Source: Komagataeibacter rhaeticus (lineage in GTDB: Bacteria; Pseudomonadota; Alphaproteobacteria; Acetobacterales; Acetobacteraceae). Taken from it: a stretch of DNA of 64,000 nt. A model generated the notes under the pieces. The model saw only the letters and a list, made by a program, of their open reading frames with translations. It was not told where the DNA came from and made no database searches. Made by a program: the position numbers and the translations under genes. Where the stretch lies: the NCBI RefSeq assembly GCF_003207855.1, contig NZ_NKTZ01000003.1, positions 1 to 64,000 of the forward strand. The letters run 5' to 3'. Every line of letters starts with the position of its first letter. Position 1 is the first letter of the stretch. Positions 25,075 through 33,140 of the stretch are shown here, piece after piece.

Positions 25075-25719
25075 TCAGAGCGACGAGAAATTCAGGTTGA
25101 TCTGTTCCCACCGCGCGTTCCCATCCTTGCGGACATGAAAGCGGATGTAACGGCGCGATCCGGCCCATTCCAGGGAATCAGCAATGGCGGCCTGCACGTC
25201 CGGCCATTTGGGATGGGACAGCTTGACGCGCCGGGTTTCCTGAAGGCGCTGGATATTGAGGCGGCCGGTTTTTTCGTCGCGCACGAAGGCATTGGCCAGC
25301 AGGGTGCGCACGTCATCGTTCGCACCTTCGCCCACATCGTCCAGCACCTCGTTCATCAGCGCCTGGGCGGCGACAATGGCTTCGTTCACCCGCAGGTAAT
25401 CGGCGGTGCTCACTTCCACCTTCACGGTCTCGCCAAAGTTGGCGATCACCAGACCGCCGCGCTTGCCGCCCAGACGGGCGTTGTAGCGTTCCAGCGTGAG
25501 GTCAATGAACGCATCCACATCCGCGAAAAACTGCTCTTTGCGTGCCCGCAATTCGTCATGCAGGGCCTGTGCGGCTTCGACCAGCGCGGTCGCTGTCTGG
25601 TGGCGGAAAAGGATGTCATCGCGGATGCGCGACGTGGGAACGGCAAACCCGTTGGGGCTGGTCAGAACGTCCGGCAGGGGCGTGGTTTCGGCGGCGGCGA
25701 TGCGTGTGGTGGCGTTCAT
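25075..25719 (-). CDS. DUF3164 early phage protein
   Basis: 214 aa. The pattern 'IRDDILFRHQTATALVEAAQ', 'FFADVDAFIDLTLERYNARL', 'GGKRGGLVIANFGETVKVEV' and 'RVNEAIVAAQALMNEVLDDV' is that of DUF3164, widespread in early regions of Mu-like phages. The function is unknown. The start overlaps the next upstream gene by four bases. Confidence 0.88.
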   Translation of the reverse strand: MNATTRIAAAETTPLPDVLTSPNGFAVPTSRIRDDILFRHQTATALVEAAQALHDELRARKEQFFADVDAFIDLTLERYNARLGGKRGGLVIANFGETVKVEVSTADYLRVNEAIVAAQALMNEVLDDVGEGANDDVRTLLANAFVRDEKTGRLNIQRLQETRRVKLSHPKWPDVQAAIADSLEWAGSRRYIRFHVRKDGNARWEQINLNFSSL

Positions 25720-26015
25720 GAGCGGGTTCCCTTGTGATTGATGGTGATGGGCCAGCGGCGCAGGCTGGCGTTGCGGGTCAGGATGGTGGCGGCGAAGGTC
25801 TGGACGGCGGTGTAGGCCACATGGTCGCGTTCACGGCCGGTAACACCAGGCACGCGCCAGGCGCGGCCCTTGCGGGTCCGTTCGGCCAGTTCCTCGATCT
25901 GGAAGGACAGGTGCCCGCGCGATCCGGTGGCGATGGGCAGGCAGGCATCGGGGAAGTGGAGGCCATCGGCAATGCCGATGACCCCATCCCTGCTGCAATA
26001 TGCAGTGCAGGTCAT
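25716..26015 (-). CDS. Conserved small early protein
   Basis: 99 aa. It has a compact N-terminal motif (YCSRDGVIGIADGLHFPDAC) and 'GRAWRVPGVTGRERDHVAYT', reminiscent of a conserved early protein of alphaproteobacterial Mu-like phages, but I cannot name a function. The ATG at 26015 follows the upstream stop by one base. Confidence 0.6.
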   Translation of the reverse strand: MTCTAYCSRDGVIGIADGLHFPDACLPIATGSRGHLSFQIEELAERTRKGRAWRVPGVTGRERDHVAYTAVQTFAATILTRNASLRRWPITINHKGTRS

Positions 26016-26016
26016 G

Positions 26017-26295
26017 TCAGTGACGCTTTCCTGCTGCGGGCACATTGCTGGCCATGCGGTAGATCGCTGCGGCGATCAGCAGTGTATGGGCTGCCGAGCG
26101 GCGCGCGGATCGGTCGGCCCGCCAGTAATCCCCCGCTTCCATACGGCCGATTGCGTCCTCCAGATCGTCCTGCATGGCGGCAAGCAGGTCATTCAGGTCT
26201 TTCGGCCCGGCGGCCATGATTTCCGATGCAGTATCGGTGACCGATTTCAGGACTTCCCCGAAGTCGTTCGGCTGCATTCTGACCTGTTCCTTCAT
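26017..26295 (-). CDS. Small early protein, helical
   Basis: 92 aa, starts MKEQVRMQPNDFGEVLKSVT and has acidic and basic helices (DLNDLLAAMQDDLEDAIGRM). Start chosen because ATG at 26295 overlaps the upstream stop as ATGA. No family recognised. Confidence 0.55.
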   Translation of the reverse strand: MKEQVRMQPNDFGEVLKSVTDTASEIMAAGPKDLNDLLAAMQDDLEDAIGRMEAGDYWRADRSARRSAAHTLLIAAAIYRMASNVPAAGKRH

Positions 26296-26540
26296 GCCCC
26301 GATCTCCCGGCATTCGCCCTCGACCACGATGCTGCCCAGGTGCGGCAGGTGCCCGGCAAGGGCGGCGGTGCCGATGGCCCCATCAATCTCGATGCACTGG
26401 CGCATGAGCCAGTCGCCCAGGTCGTGCAGTTCGGCTGCGGTCAGGGTGCGGTCGTCTTTAATTTCGCGCATGCGGATTGCGGTCTCGCGCATGCTGCGGG
26501 TGTTGTGGCGCAGCTGCGCCAGCGGGGTGGTATGCGGCAT
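26292..26540 (-). CDS. Small early protein, helical
   Basis: 82 aa, MPHTTPLAQLRHNTRSMRET, with 'TLTAAELHDLGDWLMRQCIE' in the middle. No recognised family. Adjacent genes overlap or touch, so it belongs to one early transcript. Confidence 0.55.
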   Translation of the reverse strand: MPHTTPLAQLRHNTRSMRETAIRMREIKDDRTLTAAELHDLGDWLMRQCIEIDGAIGTAALAGHLPHLGSIVVEGECREIGA

Positions 26541-26864
26541 TTACTGGCCCTCCAGGCCGGACAGGATCAGGCGCGCGGTCATGCGCGGCGGCAGGGAACG
26601 GAAGAATGTGACGATGACGTTCTGGCGCTCGTGGCTGGGGTGGGCAGCAGGAACATCCAGCCCCTGGGCAATCAGGGCCGCGCACAGGGGTGGCGTGACG
26701 CGGCGCATATCGCGCAGATAAAGGATGAGGTCTTCCAGCAGCGGGTCGAAAGCGTCCGCATCGTTGAAGCGGGTGTATTTCGTGATCCGGCGCAGGGTTT
26801 CCATCACGATGGCTGGGCCGACACGCGGGGGGCGTGCCGGGATGATGTGGAGGCTGGCGCTCAT
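26541..26864 (-). CDS. Small early protein
   Basis: 107 aa, starts MSASLHIIPARPPRVGPAIV and contains 'DPLLEDLILYLRDMRRVTPP' and 'VIVTFFRSLPPRMTARLIL'. The ATG at 26864 overlaps the upstream stop. No recognised family. The helix-loop pattern could be a DNA-binding or adaptor fold, without direct evidence. Confidence 0.55.
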   Translation of the reverse strand: MSASLHIIPARPPRVGPAIVMETLRRITKYTRFNDADAFDPLLEDLILYLRDMRRVTPPLCAALIAQGLDVPAAHPSHERQNVIVTFFRSLPPRMTARLILSGLEGQ

Positions 26865-27079
26865 GCCGTTTCCCCCACGTCCAGGGCTGCGCCGGTTGCC
26901 GCATCCAGCAGCGTGCACAGCACAATGGGCGTGCCAACGGCGCGGATCATCGCGTTTGCGCCCTCGGGAACCTGATTGCCGCCCCAGTCAATGTCGTATG
27001 CGAGTGCGTCAAAAAAATCCGTGGTCTGCTCGGGCGTCAGACGCGCGGGGACAAGGTAGTGGGTAGGAAACGCGGGCAT
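26861..27079 (-). CDS. Small early protein
   Basis: 72 aa, acidic, begins MPAFPTHYLVPARLTPEQTT and includes 'FFDALAYDIDWGGNQVPEGA'. It shares its first base with the last base of the upstream gene. No family recognised. Confidence 0.55.
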   Translation of the reverse strand: MPAFPTHYLVPARLTPEQTTDFFDALAYDIDWGGNQVPEGANAMIRAVGTPIVLCTLLDAATGAALDVGETA

Positions 27080-27573
27080 TATGCAGCCTCCCCTTCACGC
27101 AGGGCCGCACGCGCAATCGCACGGAAATTGCGGGCGTCATAAATTGACGGTGGGGCAGTGCTGATGTGCAGCAGCGCATCGGTCAGGCGGGTGATGGTCC
27201 GGTGCAGGGCCGCGTTCTTGTGGTCCATATCCCGGAGTGCCGCCATGTCACCGGCGCGGGCGATATCCATATCGCTGCGACGGACCACATCGGTATATTC
27301 ATCGTCCGGGACGACAGACGGATTAAAGGCGATGCATTCCAGTTCGTTGGCACCGCTGATGACCCGGATTTTCGCGGCTGTTTCCACGCGCACACCCCGG
27401 AATACAGGATGCCCCAATGCTTCGATGATATGCATGAGCATGCCAGTCGGGTTTTCATCGCGCGCCACGAACATCATGCTGTAGCCATTGGCCATGCAGG
27501 CGTTCTTGATCTGCTGCGCGGTGATAGAGGCCGGAATCACGTATCCGGCCACGGTTTTACTGTTGTCTGACAT
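27079..27573 (-). CDS. Early protein of unknown function
   Basis: 164 aa. The N-terminal half is a mixed alpha/beta region (YVIPASITAQQIKNACMANG, then 'VRVETAAKIRVISGANELEC'). The C-terminal half is a helix-rich segment ending 'YDARNFRAIARAALREGEAA'. It lies right after the transposition genes. Not recognised. Confidence 0.55.
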   Translation of the reverse strand: MSDNSKTVAGYVIPASITAQQIKNACMANGYSMMFVARDENPTGMLMHIIEALGHPVFRGVRVETAAKIRVISGANELECIAFNPSVVPDDEYTDVVRRSDMDIARAGDMAALRDMDHKNAALHRTITRLTDALLHISTAPPSIYDARNFRAIARAALREGEAA

Positions 27574-27575
27574 AA

Positions 27576-28556
27576 TCAGCCTCCCACGCGCCTGAACTTC
27601 GGCAGTTCGCCGGTCATGTGTTCCGCCCAGGCGCGTTTCATGTCGTCTGTGGTGATGTTGTCGTTCCCGGCGATGCGGGCCATGCGCATGGCGTTGCGCA
27701 GCACCTTGCTCATGGAGCGCAGGCCGCCGGGTTTCTGTGCGATGCCCTTGGCCGCGACCTTCACGTCATCATCCTGAATGTTCCATTCCGCGATGATCGC
27801 GCACATGTCGCGTTCCAGCGGGCGCTGGATGTAGCGGCGCAGGCCGATGCGGCTGAATAGCTGCGCATGTTCCTTGCTGCGGCCCAGCCCGTCGATCTTG
27901 TCGTTCAGCGGGGCATTGCCCGCGATCACGACACCGATTTCCGCCAGATCGTGCAGGGACCGGATTTCTTCCAGCGCCTGAATGCTCAAATGATGGGCTT
28001 CATCCACGATCAGCAGGCCGCCGGTATCCGTCAGGCGCTCGATGATGGCTTCGTCCAGGCCGTTCCCGCGTTCACGCAGCCCCAGTTCCTTGGCAATGCG
28101 CGTCAGGATCGCGGTGGGGGAACGCATGGCCGGCCGGGCCGTGACCATCCACACATTGTTGTTCCGGCGCTGGTAGGCGTTCAGGGCCACGGTCTTGCCC
28201 ACGCCAGCATCCCCCGCGATCATGGCCATGTCCGGCCCGAACCGCGCGCCATCCAGCATGGCGAAGATGCGCGATGCCGTTGCGGTCATGATGAACCCCG
28301 GAATGATGGGGGTCAGTTCGCGTTCCTGCCGCTTTGCATCCAGAGATTTCAGCCATTTCTCCACGGCTTCATCAATGCGGTCGTTATTGCCTGCGTAGCT
28401 GTTGTTCAGCCACGCGCTGTAGGTCGTATAGGCAACGCCCATGGCGTCCGATGCCTGCCGGTTGGACAGGCCCTGCTGTTCCTGTGCCAGGCGCGCGCGG
28501 TTGCGCAGGCTGCCTGCATCAGGCATGGCTGGGGCGTTCGTGGTTTCTTTAACCAT
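27576..28556 (-). CDS. MuB-like target-DNA activator ATPase
   Basis: 326 aa, AAA+ ATPase that selects target DNA and stimulates MuA. Residues 15-70 contain a helix-turn-helix ('LAQEQQGLSNRQASDAMGVA', 'YTTYSAWLNNSYAGNNDRID'). Walker A is 'MIAGDAGVGKTVALNAYQRR', Walker B is 'GLLIVDEAHHLSIQALEEI', and 'RIGLRRYIQRPLERD' carries the arginine finger region. The C-terminal domain fits the MuB family. The gene lies 29 bases after MuA, as in Mu. Confidence 0.93.
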   Translation of the reverse strand: MVKETTNAPAMPDAGSLRNRARLAQEQQGLSNRQASDAMGVAYTTYSAWLNNSYAGNNDRIDEAVEKWLKSLDAKRQERELTPIIPGFIMTATASRIFAMLDGARFGPDMAMIAGDAGVGKTVALNAYQRRNNNVWMVTARPAMRSPTAILTRIAKELGLRERGNGLDEAIIERLTDTGGLLIVDEAHHLSIQALEEIRSLHDLAEIGVVIAGNAPLNDKIDGLGRSKEHAQLFSRIGLRRYIQRPLERDMCAIIAEWNIQDDDVKVAAKGIAQKPGGLRSMSKVLRNAMRMARIAGNDNITTDDMKRAWAEHMTGELPKFRRVGG

Positions 28557-28605
28557 CGTTCCGTTTTCTTTTCTGTTGTATTAGGCGGTTAGTTCTTGTG
28601 GACGG

Positions 28606-30588
28606 TCAGTATTCGTCCGGGTCAACAAGGCGCAGGCCGGGCCGTTCGGATCGTTCCATTTCCATGGCCCGCACCAGATAGTCGTCTTCTTCATCCGGCT
28701 GGATGGCGATGGCAGCATTGCCGGATATGGCGGCAGCAGGGCGAAACGGCCGCACCACCTTGGCCTCCATGGGCGTTTCTTCCGCCGCATCGGGATCGGG
28801 GGCGTAAATGTCCTGCAATTCCGCGATGGACATGCGGTTCTGCGCCTTTTCCATGTCCTTCTGCGCCTTGATCCACGCCTTACGCGCCCGGTTGTGGGAC
28901 TGGGCAGCGCCCTTGTCGGCAAAGCCTGCCGCTGCAAGACACGGTGCTTCACACACGAAGGTACCGTCCAGGCGGTAAACGAACACCGATCCCTGCAACG
29001 CCTGCGGGTCAAACCGCACCACAAGCTGCTGCCCGCGCAACGCGGTCAGTTCTTCAGCCCAGAAGCGGTTGCCTTCCAGCTTGAATTCACCCGTGGTCCG
29101 GTCCGCGCGGATGGCTTCCGCCGCCAGCAGCCACAGCCGACGCTGTTCCGGCGTGGCCTTGGTGATGGGGGCGGTGGCATAAGACGCTTCGAAAGCCTGT
29201 TTGAAGCTAAGTTTTCCACCGCACACTTTGCTGCGCCGCCCTATGCGCTCGTTGTGCTCCTGAATGCCTTCCGCCACTACCTTGATGAACAACTCCAGGG
29301 GCACGGACTGGCTGCCGTAGTTCTCTGGCTTGTTCATCGGGTTATTCCCGGCATACGCCCCCTCGAACAGCGGATGCTTGGCCAGCCCCTGCGCCAGATC
29401 GCGCCAGGCGCGCTCAATCGGCTTTGACTGCCCGCTATAGGGATTAACAAACCGCACATCCACGCCAAGCTGGGGCATGATTCCCTGTGGTTCATCATCC
29501 TTCAACTTGAAGCGGTAGCGGTTTTCAACACCGCCGGTCAGCCACTTGCTGGCGAAGGCGCGCCCGTTATCCAGATAGCATTTCTGCGGGATGCCATAGC
29601 GTTCCACCATGTCACCAAACGCCAGACGGACCATCTCCTTATTTTCGGAAATATCCAGACGCCATGACAGGATCATGCCGGTAAACAGATCCTGAAAGGC
29701 CACTAAAACGGGTCTTATAGGCTTCTGAATGCCCGGATAATCGACGAACACGTCAAAGACATGACCATCGACATTCACCGCCTCCATAGCATGGAAGATG
29801 GACCGGTCACGCTCCTGCGCAGGGAACATGCGGCGCAGGGCGTCGTTACCCTCCCGGCACAGGGTCAGCAGCGCCGGTCCCAGCGCGTCCATACGCCGCT
29901 TGAGCGTCTTTGCTGATGGCAACTTCCATCCCTCCTTTTTGGCTTGTCCCTGCAAGCGTCGGTAGCAGTCATTGAAGGTCGGGCCAGACAGGCGCAGGTA
30001 ATCGGCTTTCAGGATTTCCCACGCCTCACGCGGACATTCCGCGCGCGACTTGGCCGTGGCGTAATGCGGTGCCAGGGCGGCCAGCCAGTCGCACCGGTTC
30101 AGCCCGCGCACGTCCCGATACCAGTTATATATCGTGGTCGTGCCCACGCCGCGCAGCGCTGCAATCTGTATGATCGCGTAATTCTTGCGCACGCCATGCT
30201 GGATCAGTGTCTCCACCGCATCCAGTATCTGGTATGCCCGGCGGGCTTCCGCCTTCCTGTTCTCCGGCATGGCGTCGAAACGCCACCACAGGTCTTCACG
30301 TTCGCGCCGGGTGCGGTCTTCATCCGGCTTCTGCACCGCCGGATTGGCGGCCTGCATCCGCATGACCAGGGCAGCCTGTGCCGGGAGCGGCAGGGAATAC
30401 ATGGTGAATTCATATCCACCACCCCGGCCGCTGCGTTCTCGCCACGTCTGCCCCTTAAGTTCAGGGTTTAGCCATCCTTCCGCATTGCATCTTTCGCGCA
30501 TGTTTCGTTCGGTAGCAGGAAGAGTGGGAAGTGCCATTGCCGCCAGTTCGGTTAGCGAAAACCAGTGCTGCTGTGCAGTAACCGCCAT
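28606..30588 (-). CDS. MuA-like DDE transposase
   Basis: 660 aa, close to Mu A (663 aa). The N-terminus is the enhancer/end-binding winged-helix region (HWFSLTELAAMALPTLPATE, 'MRERCNAEGWLNPELKGQTW'). The RNase H-fold core shows the catalytic triad: Asp in 'EAVNVDGHVFDVFVDYPGIQ', Asp in 'KCYLDNGRAFASKWLTGG', and Glu in 'PYSGQSKPIERAWRDLAQGL'. The C-terminal part binds MuB and ClpX. I use the ATG at 30588, which overlaps the upstream stop (TGATG) and follows GGGAG by six bases. All catalytic residues are intact. Confidence 0.95.
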   Translation of the reverse strand: MAVTAQQHWFSLTELAAMALPTLPATERNMRERCNAEGWLNPELKGQTWRERSGRGGGYEFTMYSLPLPAQAALVMRMQAANPAVQKPDEDRTRREREDLWWRFDAMPENRKAEARRAYQILDAVETLIQHGVRKNYAIIQIAALRGVGTTTIYNWYRDVRGLNRCDWLAALAPHYATAKSRAECPREAWEILKADYLRLSGPTFNDCYRRLQGQAKKEGWKLPSAKTLKRRMDALGPALLTLCREGNDALRRMFPAQERDRSIFHAMEAVNVDGHVFDVFVDYPGIQKPIRPVLVAFQDLFTGMILSWRLDISENKEMVRLAFGDMVERYGIPQKCYLDNGRAFASKWLTGGVENRYRFKLKDDEPQGIMPQLGVDVRFVNPYSGQSKPIERAWRDLAQGLAKHPLFEGAYAGNNPMNKPENYGSQSVPLELFIKVVAEGIQEHNERIGRRSKVCGGKLSFKQAFEASYATAPITKATPEQRRLWLLAAEAIRADRTTGEFKLEGNRFWAEELTALRGQQLVVRFDPQALQGSVFVYRLDGTFVCEAPCLAAAGFADKGAAQSHNRARKAWIKAQKDMEKAQNRMSIAELQDIYAPDPDAAEETPMEAKVVRPFRPAAAISGNAAIAIQPDEEDDYLVRAMEMERSERPGLRLVDPDEY

Positions 30589-31046
30589 CACCAGCTCCCC
30601 CCACGCATGGCCTGCCGCCGCAGGGCATTTTCCCGCCGCGTAAGCTCCTTTTTGTGTTCAGAAACTGCCGCCAGTTCGATGGCAGGCAGGTAGCGCCGTT
30701 CAATCACGGCCCAGCCGAACGGCTCCGCCATAAATTCCAGCAACCGCCGGTCCTGCGTGGCGGAAATCAACGCATCAAACCGGGGCACGCTGATCTGGTG
30801 GCCCTCACGCTGCACGCTGGCATAGGCATTCAGCATGTTGATGCTGACGGGCTTTTCCAGCATCGCGGACATTTCCGCCGCAATCTGCTCCCGCGACCGT
30901 CCACATGTTTCCAGCGACACGGAAATGGCGCGTGACAGGCGTGATGTGAACTGGTTGGCGCGGATCAGGCGCGGGTCGAACCGCACCACCGGATTGGGCG
31001 GAACCCAGTCCAGCAAGGAAAGCTGTTCGGGTGCATTCCGGGTCAT
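30588..31046 (-). CDS. Conserved early protein between ParB-like and transposase genes
   Basis: 152 aa, starts MTRNAPEQLSLLDWVPPNPV. It contains 'ANQFTSRLSRAISVSLETCG', 'SREQIAAEMSAMLEKPVSIN' and 'LEFMAEPFGWAVIERRYLPA'. Proteins of this type are often found just upstream of MuA in Mu-like phages of alphaproteobacteria. No function is known to me. Overlaps at both ends imply one early transcript. Confidence 0.7.
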   Translation of the reverse strand: MTRNAPEQLSLLDWVPPNPVVRFDPRLIRANQFTSRLSRAISVSLETCGRSREQIAAEMSAMLEKPVSINMLNAYASVQREGHQISVPRFDALISATQDRRLLEFMAEPFGWAVIERRYLPAIELAAVSEHKKELTRRENALRRQAMRGGSW

Positions 31047-31849
31047 GCTGCTGCCCTTTCTTCTGGCTGATAACCGGGAAGGTGCGGCGCGAAGAACTCA
31101 ATGATCTGCTTGCGCTCCGCGGGGGATGCCTTGCGCCAGATGCCTGCAACCTTCTCAATCACGCCCGGCGGTGTAGGCTTGGGGCGACCAGCAAGCTGCC
31201 GCACGATCTCGGACACCTTCCGCACGCCGGGCCACTGGATCACGAAACCCGCGATCTGGCGCTGCATGTCCGGCTCCTGCTTGGCCAGTTCATCAAGCTG
31301 TGACCCGCTATCTGCCAACCATGTGCCCACGATCTTCTGGCGCACGTCCGGCATGATGTTCTTGTAGCGGGCAACAGACCGCGCAATGGTCTGCTTGGAA
31401 ATACCAAGCCGTTCGGCAGTGGATTCCGCAAAGGATGCGATCAAGTTCTCAAGGTTGAGAACTTGATCCGTCTTGCGGTCGCCGCCGTGTTTTGTTTCCG
31501 GATGAAGCGCCTCATAAACCTCCTTGCGCTTGGCCAGAAAGGTGGAGCGGTCCAGCGGTGACAGTTCACGCCGGAACAGGTTCTCGTCGATTTCAAGAAG
31601 CTGCGCTTCCAGTTCGTTGGCCTTGAGGACAACGGCGGGAATATCCGCCCATTCCAGCTTCTTTGCCGCTGCCAGACGGTGCCCCCCGGCGATCAGCTTG
31701 TAACGCTTGCCGGACTTCCTGACCTCGATAGGCTGGCGCAAGCCATATTCTGCCATAGACGCAGCGATGAAGTCTGCCGCCTCCAGGTCTATTTCCCGCA
31801 GCCGCTCATCCGCGTCGATATCGGCAATGGCAATCTGTTCGATGTTCAT
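31043..31849 (-). CDS. ParB/RepB/Spo0J-family DNA-binding protein
   Basis: 268 aa. Residues 1-95 form a ParB nuclease/CTPase-type domain ('IAIADIDADERLREIDLEAA', 'RYKLIAGGHRLAAAKKLEW', 'LEIDENLFRRELSPLDRS'). Residues about 140-165 are a helix-turn-helix ('FAESTAERLGISKQTIARSV'). No ParA partner is near, so partition is unlikely, and a role as early regulator or accessory DNA binder is more plausible. ParB-like genes also occur in early regions of other Mu-like phages. Confidence 0.85.
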   Translation of the reverse strand: MNIEQIAIADIDADERLREIDLEAADFIAASMAEYGLRQPIEVRKSGKRYKLIAGGHRLAAAKKLEWADIPAVVLKANELEAQLLEIDENLFRRELSPLDRSTFLAKRKEVYEALHPETKHGGDRKTDQVLNLENLIASFAESTAERLGISKQTIARSVARYKNIMPDVRQKIVGTWLADSGSQLDELAKQEPDMQRQIAGFVIQWPGVRKVSEIVRQLAGRPKPTPPGVIEKVAGIWRKASPAERKQIIEFFAPHLPGYQPEERAAA

Positions 31850-32151
31850 GCCGCCACTCCGTTTTGACGGTGCGCATCATGCGGCAGGGCGGTAGGTGTC
31901 CTGATAACGGTCATGGAAACAGGAGACCCGTCATGATGATAGCGACCCGGCCAGATATTCTGCGGCTCACGCCCCAGCACCCTGGCAATCTCGCGCTCAA
32001 TCGGAACCGAATATCCCACAGTTCCGATGGTCTTGCTCACGGCACGGCTATCGCGGCCAATCATGGTGGAAAACTTCGCAAGCGAGCCGTATCGCTTCCG
32101 AAGTTCCGCCTTGATGTCCTCGGCGTGCATTCCTCTAGGCTTCTGTGCCAT
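31846..32151 (-). CDS. Ner/Nlp-like DNA-binding regulator
   Basis: 101 aa. The helix-turn-helix 'GSLAKFSTMIGRDSRAVSKT' and the following 'IEREIARVLGREPQNIWPGR' match the Ner family, whose last helix ends in [IV]WPSRY. In Mu, Ner is the first early gene and down-regulates early transcription. AGGAG lies seven bases before the ATG. Confidence 0.85.
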   Translation of the reverse strand: MAQKPRGMHAEDIKAELRKRYGSLAKFSTMIGRDSRAVSKTIGTVGYSVPIEREIARVLGREPQNIWPGRYHHDGSPVSMTVIRTPTALPHDAHRQNGVAA

Positions 32152-32251
32152 ATATATAGCTCCTGAGATTCGGGGCGGTGCCAGCCGCCCTTTTCTTCAA
32201 CCCCGCTTCAGCGACTTTACGCCGCTGTTGTTCGTCGCGAGGTGTGCCGTG

Positions 32252-32279
32252 ATATTACCGTTTCCGAGTTTGCCTTCAA
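32252..32279 (-). promoter_or_regulatory. Candidate early promoter (Pe) with a repressor half-site in its spacer
   Basis: Minus strand TTGAAG (32279-32274), a 16-base spacer and TAATAT (32257-32252) make a reasonable sigma-70 promoter that would run into the Ner-like gene about 95 bases on. The spacer contains AACTCGGA, one of the half-sites repeated around the repressor start. Confidence 0.55.
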
Positions 32280-32418
32280 GCTCCAAAAAGGCACATCCGA
32301 GTTGTTTTGTGTGGAAAACCTGTGCGTAAGCACCGGAAGCGATTGAAATGACTACAAAAAACAGATCCGATGCGATTGATGACCGCAACATCCGAGTTTC
32401 GAATGTAAACTCGGATGT
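32263..32418. promoter_or_regulatory. Operator array for the phage repressor
   Basis: The octamer TCCGAGTT occurs at 32263-32270, 32296-32303 and 32391-32398, and inverted at 32408-32415. The last two are part of a perfect 12-base inverted repeat, ACATCCGAGTTT at 32388-32399 and its complement at 32407-32418, seven bases apart. The array spans the divergent promoters and the first 24 codons of the repressor gene. It is the natural candidate for repressor binding and autoregulation. Confidence 0.7.
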
Positions 32419-33112
32419 GGCTTCCTCTGATCCGGTGGTTGAAAGACTGCGTGAGGCGATCAGAAACGCAGGAGGCAATAAGCGGGTATCAGCTCTCTCA
32501 GGAGTGCCGCTTGGATCTCTCACAAACTATCTTGGTGGTCGCCAGATGCCTTTCGGTGCTGCCTTAAAGATTGCTCGCGCTTGCACCGTATCGCTGGAAT
32601 GGATGGCTGGTCGTGAGGATGCGCCAAAGCAGGAAGCTCACGTTCTGTCTACGCCGATGCAGAACGACGACGATCTAACCTACATTGACTATTACAATAT
32701 CGCCGCGTCAGCAGGCTTCGGTCTGTGCGCTGATGAGGCAGAAAAGCCCGAGAAAGTCGCCATCTCTAAGCGCTTCCTGCGGCAAGACCTTGGTCTGGAA
32801 CCAAATCGCGCCCTTATGCTGGAAACCCGTGGTGACAGCATGGAACCAGCCCTGCGGGCCGGAGACCGTCTCGTCGTCGATACCCGCCAGCAGCACATCC
32901 TTGATGGCGTTCACGTCCTGGTCGTAAACGGCGGCCTTCTGGTCAAACGCGTGTCAACTGAACCAGACGGCAAGGTCCGCATTGCCTCGGATAACCCGCT
33001 TTATCCGCCATTTTTCACGGATATATCCCGCGTGCGATGGGGAAAACCCGATGGCGATAACACAATCACCGTAATCGGTCGCGTCGCCTTCAGACTACAG
33101 GCAATGTCATAA
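32348..33112 (+). CDS. Phage repressor, XRE-type helix-turn-helix fused to S24 LexA-like peptidase
   Basis: 254 aa, maintains lysogeny. Residues about 28-85 are the DNA-binding domain ('VVERLREAIRNAGGNKRVSA', 'SGVPLGSLTNYLGGRQMPFG'). The S24 domain follows: cleavage site in 'IAASAGFGLC' (Ala-Gly), catalytic Ser in 'TRGDSMEPALRAGDRLVV', catalytic Lys in 'NGGLLVKRVSTEPDG'. The presence of all three suggests RecA-stimulated self-cleavage and SOS induction, as in lambda CI, unlike the ClpXP-controlled Mu repressor. GGAAG lies eight bases before the ATG. Operators extend into the 5' end of the gene. Confidence 0.93.
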   Translation: MTTKNRSDAIDDRNIRVSNVNSDVASSDPVVERLREAIRNAGGNKRVSALSGVPLGSLTNYLGGRQMPFGAALKIARACTVSLEWMAGREDAPKQEAHVLSTPMQNDDDLTYIDYYNIAASAGFGLCADEAEKPEKVAISKRFLRQDLGLEPNRALMLETRGDSMEPALRAGDRLVVDTRQQHILDGVHVLVVNGGLLVKRVSTEPDGKVRIASDNPLYPPFFTDISRVRWGKPDGDNTITVIGRVAFRLQAMS

Positions 33113-33140
33113 GTAAATACATAGTTTATATGGGCCGGAA

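Noticed and set aside
32174-32196. Hairpin GGGCGG...CCGCCC followed by TTTTC on the plus strand as a terminator
   Set aside because: No plus-strand gene lies upstream for it to terminate. It sits in the early leader and may be a leader structure, but nothing more can be said.
32197-32523. 108-residue minus-strand frame across the repressor start
   Set aside because: It runs antisense to the operator array and the repressor N-terminus and has no family features.
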